Assembly (NCBI GenBank): GCA_949128115.1
Contig: OX421964.1
Span: 31,426,177 to 31,490,176 of the forward strand
Origin: Anaspis maculata
Taxonomy: Eukaryota; Arthropoda; Insecta; Coleoptera; Scraptiidae
Length of the DNA: 64,000 nt
Reading direction: 5' to 3'
Below are positions 36,901 to 45,591 of the stretch, piece by piece. Numbering within the stretch: the stretch's first letter is position 1; each line of letters opens with the position of its first letter. The translations under genes and the position numbers were made by a program. The notes beneath the pieces were generated by a model. The model was not told where the DNA came from. It worked only from the letters and a program-made list of their open reading frames with translations, and searched no databases.

Positions 36901-37564
36901 TATCCTTTCCTCCGAACAAAACGAAATTCAATACAGAAAATATTTCAACTCGAATGGGTAGCTCATGGCCTTGGTACGCGAATCAAGAAAAATTTTGCCG
37001 AAATAATCATGAACAATTACAAAAATAACATTTTGGTGTAGGGCGGCTTCGCCGATCAAGTGCTGGCATTCGCGGTAAGATGTAGAAAGTTGCGATATGC
37101 AGGCAACTACAATTTCTTAATGAAATACATCACTGCATGTACGGCATTATATTTAGAGAACAATTTGAACTTTCTTTTGACAAAAACCCCACTTCGATCC
37201 GACCGTCGGGTCAATTGTTATCAATTTTTGAAAACGACCGCAAAGCCACGGCTCGGCGCATATTACACGACCCTACAAATTTAAAATCAGACGTGCCGAA
37301 ATAGTAATTGAACATTTTGAAATAGCCAATACTAGGTACCTGAAGGATAATGGCACTCAAATTACGAAACATGTTCGCTCAATAACAAAAAAAAAAGTAG
37401 GTAGGTATCACTAAAAATCATGTGACAGGCTACCATTTTTTCGGTTTTTCGATAAAAAAGAAATGTTCCAATTCAAAAGTGAACCCGATATTCGTGTTCA
37501 GGAGGTCGAAGTCAGTTGGAGAACATTTTTTTATATAAGTAACAGAATGACGCTTATGTGGCCG

Positions 37565-37595
<31 letters not shown>

Positions 37596-40500
37596 CGAGT
37601 CCGTGCAGAAATTAAGACGCTGTACTCCTTCTCGAGAATTGAAACAAGAGTCTTGGAACTTTTTTCCGAATTATAGCTGATGTCCCCAAGGGTGGCCAAT
37701 GGGCACTATTTTTGTTATCCATACATCGTTATCATTATTCTCAAAAAACAGAGATCTCCTGTGCACTTCGATGAAGTTGAACTTTTCCTCGGGAAATAAA
37801 GCTACAGCACTTGAAGATTGAACTTTATCCGGTGGATAGCTTAGGTCCTCAAGGACCAAATAGACAGGTTGGCTTTCATAATTCGGCCGCCATCTTGGCT
37901 GCCATATTGAAATTCCTTATTAGTGGAACGATTGTCATGAAACTTGAAACTTACCCTTGTCTAGTACGATAATTCTTATTTTCAAGCCAAATTTCATGAT
38001 TGCCCCACCACATTGGCCGCCATATTGAAATCTCTTATAAGTGGAAGGATTTTCATGAAACTTGAGAGTTACGCTTGTCTCGTACGATCATTCCTATTTT
38101 CAAGCTGAGTTTCATAATTCTGCCGCCATTTTGGCCGCCATATTGAAATCTCTTGTTAGTGGAACGATTTTCATGAAACTTGGAACTTACCCTTGTCTAG
38201 TACGATCATTTTGATTTTCAAGCCGAATTTCATGATTCTGTCGATATTTTGGCCGCCATATTGGAATTTTTTGCCCAAGACGGTAGAACCCTAATCACTT
38301 AACATTTTGCGTTCACTAATCCTCCAAAAAGGAAGTGCGCTACTGAGCCTCATGCCCATGAGGCGTATTCGCTTGTTTATAATAATCCTGGTGTACCGCT
38401 TGCACTATAATATGGGTCATAACGATAGTGCGCCTCAGGTCCATGATAAATCCACATAATCATAAACAACCTAAACAACCAAGTTTTGCCAACAGAGTCA
38501 AGTGTCATGATGGATTTGACTTTTGAAGTGACATTGACATTGGTGTTGTAGATTCTCTGTCCTTGATTTCCTTGTATAAAAATTGTTCTTTTTGGTTTTT
38601 GGGCAGGAGGGTAAAAAAAAAAACAGTGTAATTATATATTTTCCGCTATTTAGTTGCTTCATTTATATTTAGCGGAAAATATATAATTTCACTGTTTTTA
38701 CCCTCCTGCCCAAAAACCCAAAAGAACAATTTTTATACATTGACATTGGGCAATGGGGAACTATAGTGGCAAACGCCTGAAGTAATGGCGCTCGTGTTCC
38801 ATGCACCCCAGCTATCATTAGTGTCATTTTAAGCGTACATAACCTCAACTTTGGAAGTGTACCTAATTTCATTTTCATTTGTCAGCACTCAGCGACTCAG
38901 CATATAACCAGCGGTTTGCGTCACTTCATGAGTTAAAAAGCAGAGAAAAGTCGAAAACTCGACAAGCGAAAAATAGCGTTGAAAAAAAAAGGTAGTGCCG
39001 TGTTATGTACCAGGCTGCACCTTGCACCAGCTCTTTTTTCCTCTCAGTGGGGCTCCTCTCCGCCTCGACTCTTCTTTGAGCATTAGCACTTTTCCTCTTT
39101 CCGTACATTTCTTTGAGGGAGGTTATGTACGATATAACTGTCAAGAGTGTCAATATGGGTGCATGGAACACGTCGCCCTCTACAATCCGTTTTGCCTATA
39201 GTTCCCCATTGGGTTACCTAAGGAAGGATAGGCTGACTAGAATAACAAGAGCTTGACGCCTGGCGTGGTTAGGGATGTCCAACTTCGATTCGATTCATAC
39301 TTGAATCGATTCAATGAAAACGATGCATCTGAAAAGTTGAATCGATTCAACTGTATACGATTATTTAGTGAATCGATTCAAACCACAGAGATTCAAACTA
39401 ATGTGATTGTTGTTTCGATTATTACGCACGCGACAACACTCGTTGATTCCGAAAAGCCGTTCAATTTTCTGGTCATTTGTGTCGACTATTGATGAAATAG
39501 TATATTATATACCAAGGTTGAGAAAGTATTATTATAGCTGAAGCGCCAGTTTAGATCCCGAAGCGCAGCTGAGGGATATAAGGCGCTGAAGCTATAATAA
39601 TTTTGTCAACCGTGGTTTATATAGTATTTTTTTTACTACTAGAAAATCGCCATCCTAATTCAGGGAGAGGTTAATAATGATGCACTTCACGGCTAGTAGT
39701 GAAAAATAGTATATTATATACCAAGGTTGTGAAGGACGCTGTTATAGCTGCGGCGCCTGTTTAAATCCCGAAGCGCAGCTGAGGGATATAAGGCGCCAAA
39801 GCTATAACAGCGTTCACAACCGTGGTTTATATACTATTTTTCTCACTACTAGCAAACATTAAATCCTGATTTGTAAAGATTTTTCAAGAGTATGGAATGT
39901 GACAGGACTGACAGGAGGTTAAAAATGTGACAGGAGGTTAATAATAGTGACAGGCGGTTAATAATGTGACAGTCAGCCTACTGGTTGTAAAAAATCACTT
40001 CACGACCTCTAAACAGGTCAATAACGGCCTACTTCACAGCTAGTAGTGAGAAAAATCATTTATTATTGTCAACATTATTATTATTCTTATTTTTTTTCGC
40101 CACGGACATCATCTATCAACACCACAACACCATATACCTGAATAAGTTGCCCCGCCGAACTGAATGCACTAAGATCGGTTCTTTTCGATGCATTGATTCA
40201 TTTCATACGATTTTTTAATCGAATCAAACTATTGATTACGATTCGATTCGATTGGCACTAATCGATTCACCGACAACATTTGGACATCCCTAGGCGTGGT
40301 GCCTAAGGTAAGGTAACAGTGGTCCTCAGCTCATGTTGCGCTCTCTGCAATAAGCTTGCAAAAATACAAAAGGGAGTTGAGGTATATTTTAGGTACTGAG
40401 TGTGTGTTGAGGTGACAAAATGTATCTGACTGCATAGCCAGAAAGTCATTTACAAATATGTGTGTATAATGTATATGGAAATTAACACGGCAGTATACTT

Positions 40501-41521
40501 TGATTCACCAATAGATGAAGGTTAAGAGTGAAAGCAAACCAGGAACTTTAAATGAAATGTGGTGCAATTTTGAGTATGCATGTTTTAACACACAATAGAT
40601 GGGCAAGGTCGAGGGCAAGGTACAATAAGGTCTGCTGTCTATCTGTTGGTGGTACAGAGTACAGGAAATTCTGAGGAAAACCCAACAAATAATATCTCAT
40701 GCTGATTCCAACTTTACGGAGACCATCACATGCCCCTTACCGTTAGAAAGTATTTTTGTGACTGTGGCCGGAAACTTCCTGGCATCACTCCAACATGCCA
40801 TGCACCTCTCTCCGACAACATACTGTTCCAAAGTTGTTGCCTTCTTCACACCCAACTGCAGCGGTCTCAGCCTCGGGCTGTCCTTGCAAATCCATTCGTC
40901 ATATTTACTCGAGTACTTTTCAAAATGAATCAACACTTCGTTTTCCTCATAATCCTCTTCAACAATTCTGGCAGGATACCACATGTTGTTGAAATCCAAG
41001 GCCTCGATGCGCGAGTTTATCCCGAAATCTTTGCTTGACTTTGCTTTCTCTTTGTTTTCCTCTGGTTCTGTCTCCGACTTGAGATCTTCGACGGCAGGCT
41101 CCGGCTCCAGGGCATTTTCTTCCACAGTTATTTCTTCTTTGACTTCATCTTTTACTTCTTGTTTGACCTCATCGAGCTCTTCCGATGAGAGGATTTCCTC
41201 ATTTGCCAGGGCCTTTTCGGGTTCAGTCTTGATGCTTTTGATCGCCTCTAGTTTGGATTTGTCCCAAGGGAAGACGCTCGGCAGGACGCCTTGGCGTAGC
41301 ATGTATTTTTTCCCTTTGAAATTACAAAAATCGACGCGCAGGAAGTGGCGAGAGCAGATGTAAATTACTTTCGAGATCTTCTTGTCGTCTGGGATTCTAC
41401 ACAGCGATATCCACTTTGGTCGGATGTCGGTGTGCATGGGGACTTTGTGGAAGGTGACTCCGGTGTCCTCGGGCCTGTTCGAGTCGGACAGGCACCCTTC
41501 CACCCCGCACTTGCGCCCCAT
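21985..41521 (-). CDS. MBD-R2: MBD-R2/PHF20-like NSL-complex chromatin protein (7 coding exons)
   Basis: In flies MBD-R2 is a subunit of the MOF-containing NSL complex, which binds and activates housekeeping promoters. Coding exons on the - strand: 41521-40741, 28219-27958, 27901-27731, 27676-27426, 26018-25350, 25130-24620 and 22444-21985. Phases join throughout (3105 nt, 1034 aa). Domains: THAP finger 1-85 (MGRKCGVEGC, later CSRHF); acidic Lys/Glu linker; Tudor-type barrels about 166-222 (WYPARIVEEDYEENEVLIHF) and 234-290 (DTYEVLFDDGFVKNL, split by intron 1); MBD about 372-440 (LPKGWAKHLAQR, GKWDAIIVSP); basic RPRRS-like patch; C2H2 finger at C505, C510, H523; long Pro/Ser region; PHD finger about 765-815 (INCTCQYPEEDGLMIQCDLC, later CLICQNP); acidic coiled C terminus. 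Intron 1 is 12.5 kb and filled with hairpin repeats. The start of exon 6 (25130) is the least certain junction. The gene diverges from RpLP1. Confidence 0.9.
22557..23312. repeat. Palindrome P7 in the last MBD-R2 intron
   Basis: Arms about 22557-22800 and 23085-23312. Examples: CATGTGCAATTTTTAATGTG faces CACATTAAAAATTGCACATG, and GGACGATAAGGGACATTGTC faces GACAATGTCCCTTATCGTCC. Arm identity is imperfect. The loop of about 280 bp has no recognised content. Confidence 0.75.
23335..24348. mobile_element. 1-kb element with AGCTTAGTCCGCACGGGC ends, TAA duplication
   Basis: AGCTTAGTCCGCACGGGCGG at 23335 faces a reverse complement ending at 24348, with TAA at 23332-23334 and 24349-24351. This fits a PIF/Harbinger element. 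The inside holds open frames of 64-65 codons on both strands (23629-23826 + and 23929-24123 -) that I cannot assign, and the CGGTATACCGC motif recurs at both ends. Insertion is in the last intron of MBD-R2. Confidence 0.75.
24349..24619. other. MBD-R2 intron 6, residual sequence
   Basis: Contains GCTGCTAGCAGCAAGCAGCAGC at 24435-24456, a short self-complementary stretch. Nothing else recognised. Ends at the donor ACTTAC (GTAAGT on the - strand) at 24614-24619. Confidence 0.4.
25131..25349. other. MBD-R2 intron 5 (short)
   Basis: Bounded by acceptor CAG at 25131-25133 and donor GTACGG at 25344-25349, both on the - strand. No other content. Confidence 0.5.
26019..27425. other. MBD-R2 intron 4, with a partial MITE
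   Basis: 1.4 kb. A relative of the 12343-12482 MITE is visible at about 26380-26470 (TTCCACTGGG, CAGTGCGCACTTT). Around 27050-27160, ACACCACGTGGACTAAATTTA is partly mirrored by ACGGTGTAAACG, suggesting another eroded inverted repeat. No gene seen. Confidence 0.45.
28220..28879. other. Start (3' part) of MBD-R2 intron 1
   Basis: No gene or clear repeat recognised. Contains small direct repeats of the type ACTCCAAGCAGCTCCAAGAGCAG at 28380-28403. Confidence 0.4.
28880..29088. mobile_element. MITE with TTAAGGACGG ends
   Basis: 209 bp. TTAAGGACGGCGTTGAATTG plus GTAAAATAAGCGTTGCGAAAT faces ATTTCGCAACGCTTATTTTAC plus CAATTCAACTCCGTCCTTAA. Arms about 45 bp, nearly perfect. The TTAA at both tips could be part of the repeat or a TTAA target duplication. 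Confidence 0.75.
29351..29567. repeat. Inverted repeat with CTCGTTCATATAAACG ends
   Basis: CTCGTTCATATAAACGTAGT at 29351 faces ACTACGTTTATATGAACGAG ending at about 29567. Inside, GTATAGACAATACAAATAGA faces TCTATTTGTATTGTCTATAC. CATATAAACG recurs at 29678 and 29758, so the repeat family extends to the right. Confidence 0.7.
30079..30572. repeat. Palindrome with TCTCGAAACGGTTTTGG arms
   Basis: TCGAAACGGTTTTGGAATTA near 30080 faces TAATTCCAAAACCGTTTCGA near 30570, and GAAGTCTAACAT faces ATGTTAGACTTC. A TACAGGGTGATACG at 29966 just outside suggests it is part of a larger TACAGGGTG-type element whose other end is not clear. Confidence 0.6.
30852..32096. mobile_element. Palindromic hairpin element P12 (TACAGGGTGGTCC ends)
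   Basis: 1245 bp. TACAGGGTGGTCCAGGTTTT at 30852 faces AAACCTGGACCACCCTGTA ending at 32096. Arms of about 600 bp are close copies throughout, for example AGATATGGGGGGTACT near 31115 and AGTACCCCCCCATATCT near 31820. The loop near 31480-31520 is tiny. It has no coding capacity. Ends and TA context are Tc1/mariner-like. Located in MBD-R2 intron 1. Confidence 0.9.
32373..33298. mobile_element. Palindromic hairpin element P13 (TACAGGGTGTCCG ends)
   Basis: 926 bp. TACAGGGTGTCCGTTTTTCG at 32373 faces AAAAAACGGACAACCTGTA ending at 33298. Arms are about 420 bp. CATATTGGATTTTGACATTT near 32710 is mirrored by AAATATCAAAATCCAATATG near 32950. Non-coding. Lies 276 bp from P12 and 135 bp from P14. Confidence 0.9.
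33434..36431. repeat. Very long palindrome P14, 3 kb, arms about 980 bp
   Basis: AAAGTGGCATTTGATGATAC at 33434 is matched by GTATCATCAAATGCCACTTT ending near 36430. The match continues through TGAGCTGTCAAAAATC (34000 against 35855), AACTGTTTCGGAACCGTTTT and AATTTCATGCCAACTTT near 34405 (against 35470). The loop 34417-35455 is unrelated and contains degenerate minisatellite-like sequence. Ends are not TACAGGGTG. This is the largest inverted repeat in the window, and lies in MBD-R2 intron 1. Confidence 0.9.
34820..35225. repeat. Degenerate minisatellite in the P14 loop
   Basis: Repeating blocks of about 45-70 bp contain variants of CATCTGGTGGGT, AAAGAAGGAA and TTGAGTCAAAA. The same block type occupies 44310-45480. 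Confidence 0.55.
36473..36507. repeat. (TCCG)n microsatellite
   Basis: About eight tandem copies of GTCC/TCCG with one interruption (GACC). Confidence 0.9.
37567..37595. repeat. (TGTC)n microsatellite
   Basis: Seven tandem TGTC units. Confidence 0.9.
37880..38275. repeat. 118-bp tandem repeat, just over three units
   Basis: GCCATATTGA-type anchors lie at 37901, 38019, 38137 and 38255, spaced by exactly 118 bp. Each unit holds GGAACGATTTTCATGAAACT and CTTGTCTAGTACGATCATT variants. Units differ by scattered substitutions, not by length. Confidence 0.85.
38573..38739. repeat. Near-perfect short palindrome P15
   Basis: TGTATAAAAATTGTTCTTTT at 38573 faces AAAGAACAATTTTTATACA ending at 38739, and GGGCAGGAGGGTAAA faces TTTACCCTCCTGCCC. 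Arms are about 75 bp and the loop about 20 bp. TGACATTGACATTGG on the left and TGACATTGGGC on the right flank it. Confidence 0.8.
38750..39214. repeat. Inverted repeat with CAATGGGGAACTATAG ends
   Basis: CAATGGGGAACTATAG at 38751 faces CTATAGTTCCCCATTG near 39197-39212. The next blocks GTTCCATGCACCC and GGGTGCATGGAAC also pair. Probably an eroded non-autonomous element. Confidence 0.6.
39270..40292. mobile_element. hAT element, 1023 bp, 8-bp target duplication
   Basis: Terminal inverted repeats TAGGGATGTCCAA and TTTGGACATCCCTA, with GGCGTGGT at 39262-39269 and 40293-40300. The 8-bp duplication is the hAT signature. Subterminal regions are full of GAATCGATTC motifs on both sides (39288-39390 and 40185-40270), likely transposase-binding repeats. 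No transposase remains. It carries two tandem hairpin units (39496-39842). In MBD-R2 intron 1. Confidence 0.9.
39496..39842. repeat. Two tandem copies of a hairpin unit inside the hAT element
   Basis: Copy 1 about 39496-39632 and copy 2 about 39702-39842, 206 bp apart. Each begins ATAGTATATTATATACCAAG, ends TGGTTTATATA-TATTTT and is palindromic. The core CCCGAAGCGCAGCTGAGGGA is identical in both copies, while the stems around it differ by paired changes (for example TTATAGCTGAAGCGCC with GGCGCTGAAGCTATAA, against GTTATAGCTGCGGCGCC with GGCGCCAAAGCTATAAC). CTAGTAGTGA-type sequence flanks both. Confidence 0.75.
40293..40740. other. 5' end of MBD-R2 intron 1
   Basis: No gene or repeat recognised. 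The donor GTAAGG (CCTTAC on +) is at 40735-40740. Confidence 0.5.
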
Positions 41522-42098
41522 TCTAGCGGCACCTCTGGACCTTTCTCGCGCTATTGTCACTATTTTTGTTACACTTCAAACAGAAAAAAAAACAGCGCTA
41601 GGCTGTTAGAAAGCTTGAAAGTAGAACGAAGCTACCGAGGTAAACAAGTTAGTGGAGGACGAATTTTCTAGTAACCTTTGTTGTTTCAACTTTCAGTTGC
41701 TGTTGGGAGTTGGTAGCACTTGCGCGGGAAATGACATTCACGTCAAAATAATGTCAAAGTTTCAACTTTTCTAGATTGTCTTGTGTTTTTTAATGTTATT
41801 TTTTATAAAATTCACAAACATTTAGCTGTTGCAAGCTTTCATTTCGGCTACTGACGCATTACAAATTACAACGGTCGTTTGCTAACTCCACAGAGTAGGC
41901 GCTAACTCCCATTTTTGACGTTTTTTTTTTCAAATTTGACATGACAGTCGCTGTCACAGACAACGCCACCTACGTAAAAACGAACAAGCGCACACTGTCG
42001 ACTTCATCTTTCTTTCACGTTCTGTGCTGAAAAGTTGTGCTTGTTCTCGCACGAGCTAAGGTCTTTCTGGACGACTTGCACCAAGTAATTTAAAAAAA
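41522..42098. promoter_or_regulatory. Divergent promoter region of MBD-R2 and RpLP1
   Basis: The 577 bp between the two start codons must hold both promoters. A pyrimidine tract CTTCATCTTTCTTTCACG at 42003-42020 is a plausible TOP-type start for RpLP1. TTTGACATGACAGTCGCTGTCACAG at 41936-41960 and TGACATTCACGTCAAAATAATGTCA near 41731-41755 are clusters of TGACA/TGTCA. No clear TATA box. Confidence 0.6.
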
Positions 42099-42596
42099 AT
42101 GACTTCTACCGCTGAACTAGCTTGTGTCTACTCCGCCCTGCTGCTGGCCGACGATGAAATCGCCGTCACGGTAAGGATAAACACGTTTTAAATCATTTGG
42201 AGGTTACCCGCTTTTACAACCCATCATCCTCGTTTATCGGGGCTCCCGCGGTCCATCAGACGCTCATTCATGTTTCTAATTCTCCGTATCGAACCTATGA
42301 ATTGATTTGAATTTGTCGTTTTGGACCAGGGTGAGAAAATCCAAACCATCCTGAAAGCCGCCAATGTGGATGTGGAGCCCTACTGGCCTGGTCTGTTCTC
42401 CAAGGCCTTGGAGTCCACCAACATCAAGGAGGTGATCAGCAGCATCGGCTCCGGAGTAGGTGCCGCCCCAGCTGCTGGTGCAGTTGCCGCCGCCCCAGCT
42501 GCTGCGGCCGCTGCTGCCCCGGCCAAGGAGGAGAAAAAGAAGGAAGAAGAACCCGAAGAGTCCGACGACGACATGGGTCTGGGACTCTTTGACTAA
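42099..42596 (+). CDS. RpLP1: 60S acidic ribosomal protein P1
   Basis: P1 pairs with P2 on P0 to form the ribosomal stalk that recruits elongation factors. Exons 42099-42170 and 42330-42596, phase 0, 112 aa, close to the usual 110-115. The N-terminal helix domain starts [16 protein letters not shown]. An Ala/Pro hinge ([20 protein letters not shown]) is followed by a Lys/Glu run and the conserved ending [11 protein letters not shown], the hallmark of P proteins and the site contacted by GTPase factors. The conserved P1-type N terminus rather than that of P2 decides the assignment. Transcribed divergently from MBD-R2. Nothing suggests a retrocopy: the intron is intact and has GTAAGG and CAG. 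Confidence 0.97.
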
Positions 42597-42626
42597 GAAA
42601 CTGATAATGTAACTTAATAATAAGTT

Positions 42627-42632
42627 AATAAA
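42627..42632 (+). terminator. Poly(A) signal of RpLP1
   Basis: AATAAA 31 bp downstream of the stop codon. Confidence 0.8.
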
Positions 42633-42907
42633 AAGGTTTTTTTACTTTAAACTTTGTGGTTCTTGGCTTATTTTGTTTGTTGTGCCCTGAAGCTAATAGT
42701 CAACACCCATATACCTGAGTCAACTGTACAAAAAATTGTGGCCTCTTTTTGGAAACTTTGTGGAAATGAGCTCTTCACATCCCTGCTCTTCATGTCATTT
42801 TCACCTTTGTATCGGGCGCTTCCGGTGGTCATCAGAATCTTGTAATATAAATAAATCAAGGAGTTAAATAAATAACGCCATTTGCTGGGAAAAAGAGTAA
42901 GCACATC
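42633..42907. other. RpLP1 downstream region, no gene seen
   Basis: No recognisable coding or repeat content. Confidence 0.5.
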
Positions 42908-44300
42908 TAGGCCAGGCGGTATGTCGGTAAAATCACTACAATCTGGAAAAAACTCCGACCAAAGCTTTTATGGTGTCAAACTCTTCGTAAAGTCAGTAGT
43001 TATCTACCACTGAGTTTCCGCCCAAAAACGAGTTGTGCTGATTCCTCCACATCTGCGCGAAGGTGAAGGATGCCTCGAAAGTGCAAAAAGACCTGTGAAA
43101 CCTTCGTACTTTTTTGTTATATTTGCCTAAATGCAAACGTACAACTTTTACGCAAACATTGGAAGCATCTGTCATCATCTCTGTGCCAGTCTTACTGTTG
43201 AAAAAAAGATTTCTTTGTGCGGATCAGATAAATCACATTTAATTGTTTTTCCACACAAGAAAACGATGGAGCAACATTTATTTTGGATGTTTTCTAATAA
43301 ATTGTACTCACTGAGCCCATCTATATGGCATTAAAATTTCAATAACAGCATTTTTGAAGATGTTGCCAGCAAAAAAGTTAATAATTTTCACCCGCCTGTT
43401 CAGCAGCAATTTTTTCAATTTTATCAAACACCGTTTGCAGAAATTTTATAAGGAATGAAAAGCTCAAACTCTTCTCTAACGATATCGTGCCTGGCTTAAC
43501 CGCGGCATGCACTTGAAAGTCTAAAAAACTGTTTTCTTTTCGAGAGATCCTGTTTCACTCGTGTGCGGCCGTGCCTACTTGACATAGACCGGACTGATTA
43601 CACGAGCTTGGAAATGTACTCGTTTCCAGCTTTAAAACGCGACCACTATTATTGAGACTTTGTACATTGATTTATGAAGAAATCATACATTATTTTATCA
43701 TTAATGGTCGTGTTTCAAAGCTGGAAGAGAGTACATTTCCAAGCTTGTGTAATCAGTGTCCGGCCTATGTCAAGTAGGCATGGCCGCACGCGGGTAAAAT
43801 AGAACCGCTCGAAAGAAATCAGTTTCCTACACTTTCAAAAAGCGTGCCGCGGTTAAGCCAGGTATAATATCATTAGAAAACAGTTCCAGCTTGTCATTTC
43901 CCATAAAATTTTCGATAACGGTGTTTGGTAAAATTGAAAAAACTCCTGCTGAACAGGCGGGTAAAAAGTATTCACTTCTTAGCGGGCAACATCTTCAAAA
44001 ATGCTGTTATTGAAATTTTAACGCCATAAATGGGCTCAGTGAGTACAAATTATTAGGATCGAAACATCCAAAATACATGTTGCTCCATCGTTTTCTTGTG
44101 TGGAAAAACAATTAAATGTGATTTATCTGACCCGCACAAAGAAATCTTTTTTTTCAACAGTTAGGATGTGGAGGAATCAGCACAACTCGTTTTTGGGCGG
44201 AAACTCAGTGGTAGATACCTACTGACCTTACGAAGAGTTTGACACCATAAAAGCTTTGGTCGGAATTTTTTCTATCCAGAATGACCTACCGCCTGGCCTA
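42908..44300. repeat. Long palindrome P17, 1.4 kb
   Basis: TAGGCCAGGCGGTATGTC at 42908 faces GACCTACCGCCTGGCCTA ending at 44300. Arms are about 690 bp with a loop of about 55 bp around 43650-43705. Pairs include TTTTGGGCGGAAACTCAGTG near 44190 against CACTGAGTTTCCGCCC near 43010, and CTTGGAAATGTACTC against GAGTACATTTCCAAG. Ends are not TACAGGGTG. It is intergenic, 0.3 kb after RpLP1. Confidence 0.9.
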
Positions 44301-44309
44301 ATCATTCAA

Positions 44310-45480
44310 TCAGAAGAGTCAAAAATTCTTGATCTGTAGGTCTGGAAAGAAGGATGATACTTGAGTCGAAAATAAACTCCATATCTAGTATGCCTAAGGA
44401 TACTTGATGATTCAAAAATAGACCCCTCATACGAGTAGTGGGTCTAAAAAGAAGGATGATACTTGAGTAAAAAATGAACTTCTTATCCGGTGGGTCTCGA
44501 AAGGAAGCGATGTTTGAATCAGAAACTCAAAAATAGGCTCTGTATATGGCGAGTCTAAAAAATAGCATGATAGGTACTCGATCAAAAATAAACTTCTGAA
44601 CTAGCGGGTAGAAAAAGTGTTCTTGTCAATACATAATCTATGTAGTGAGTTTGAAAAGAATAAGGATGGTACTTGAGTGGAAATCAGTTATTCATTTGGT
44701 GGGTCAGGGAAGAAGGATCATACTTGAGTTCGAAATAAACTCCATATTTGGTAGGCCTAATGGTGGCCTTACATTGAGCATCAAATGCTGTAGCTTTTTT
44801 TGCTGCCGAGCTCTCATTGGTCAAATGTTGGTCACTGACAGCAATTTCAGGCGTCAGTTCCAATCAGAACTCGGCAGCTAAAAAAGCTGCAGCATTTGAT
44901 GCTCAATGTAAGGCCACCTTAAGAATACTTGACTCAAAAATTAAACCCTCATCTGGTGGCGCTAAAAAGAAGGATGATACTTGAGCAAGAAATAATCTTT
45001 TCTGGTGGGTCTATGGTTCAAGTCTAAGAAGGATACAACTTGAGTCTGATATGAATTCCTCTATGGTGAGTCTCAAAAGAAGGATGATATACTTGAATAG
45101 AAAATGAACTTCATCTGGTGGGTCTAAGAAAGGATGATACCTCGGATGATACTTGCGTCAAAAATCGGTTTCTTATCTAATGGGTCCGAAAAAAATGATA
45201 CTCGAGTTAAGAATACACTTCTCATTTTGTGGGTTTAAAAAAAAGGAGGATGCTAGAGTCAAAAATTCAGGTGCTGACTGTGTATCTGGTGGTAATTAGG
45301 TACCACCTAATTACTAGACTTAAGTCAAAAAAGAAGGAGGACGATACTGTAGTCAAAAATAAACTCATCAACTGGCGGGTCTAAAAAAAGGAAGATAAGC
45401 AAAAAAACATTTCCTCCATCAGGTGGGTCTGAAAAGAAGGAAGATACTTGAGTGAAAATTAGATTCTTACCTGGTTATCG
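44310..45480. repeat. Degenerate minisatellite array
   Basis: Around 18 irregular blocks of about 50-75 bp, each built on a form of GGTGGGTCTAAAAAGAAGGA, TGATACTTGAGTCAAAAATA and AACTCCTCATCT. Block lengths and sequences vary widely, so it is old. A MITE (44761-44919) is inserted in it. Confidence 0.75.
44761..44919. mobile_element. MITE, GGTGGCCTTACATTGAG ends, copy 1
   Basis: GGTGGCCTTACATTGAGCAT faces ATGCTCAATGTAAGGCCACC. TAA flanks both sides (44758-44760 and 44920-44922). Body has GCTGCCGAGCTCTCATTGGT. A second copy lies at about 51105-51263 in the opposite orientation. Confidence 0.8.
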
Positions 45481-45591
45481 AATACACTTTTGGCGCTGAA
45501 CACCAACCATGCTCGGAATCGCACCGGTACGGAATCGAGCATATCAATCTTTCAAATGTAGGTACCTATGGTCCAAAACTCAAAACGCTAC

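Larger units (their letters stand above)
36432..38345. other. Repeat-rich part of MBD-R2 intron 1
   Basis: AGCGCACTTCTCC at 36431 and GGAAGTGCGCT at 38332-38342 are inverted, so this block may be one element of about 1.9 kb. It contains (TCCG)n at 36473-36507, (TGTC)n at 37567-37595 and the 118-bp tandem repeat. CTCATGACCTTG near 36566 and CTCATGGCCTTGG near 36962 mark an internal duplication of about 400 bp (ACTCCATTGGGTAGCTCATG against ACTCGAATGGGTAGCTCATG). No protein recognised. Confidence 0.5.

Noticed and set aside
36473..37595. Possible CRISPR-like regular repeats
   Set aside because: These are simple TCCG and TGTC microsatellites plus a 118-bp tandem repeat without spacers, in a eukaryotic genome.
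40983..41363. 126-codon Ser-rich frame opposite MBD-R2 exon 1
   Set aside because: Antisense of the acidic Lys/Glu linker, which naturally reads as Ser/Leu/Phe.
42380..42574. Ser/Ala-rich frame opposite RpLP1
   Set aside because: Antisense shadow of the Ala/Glu-rich hinge and tail.
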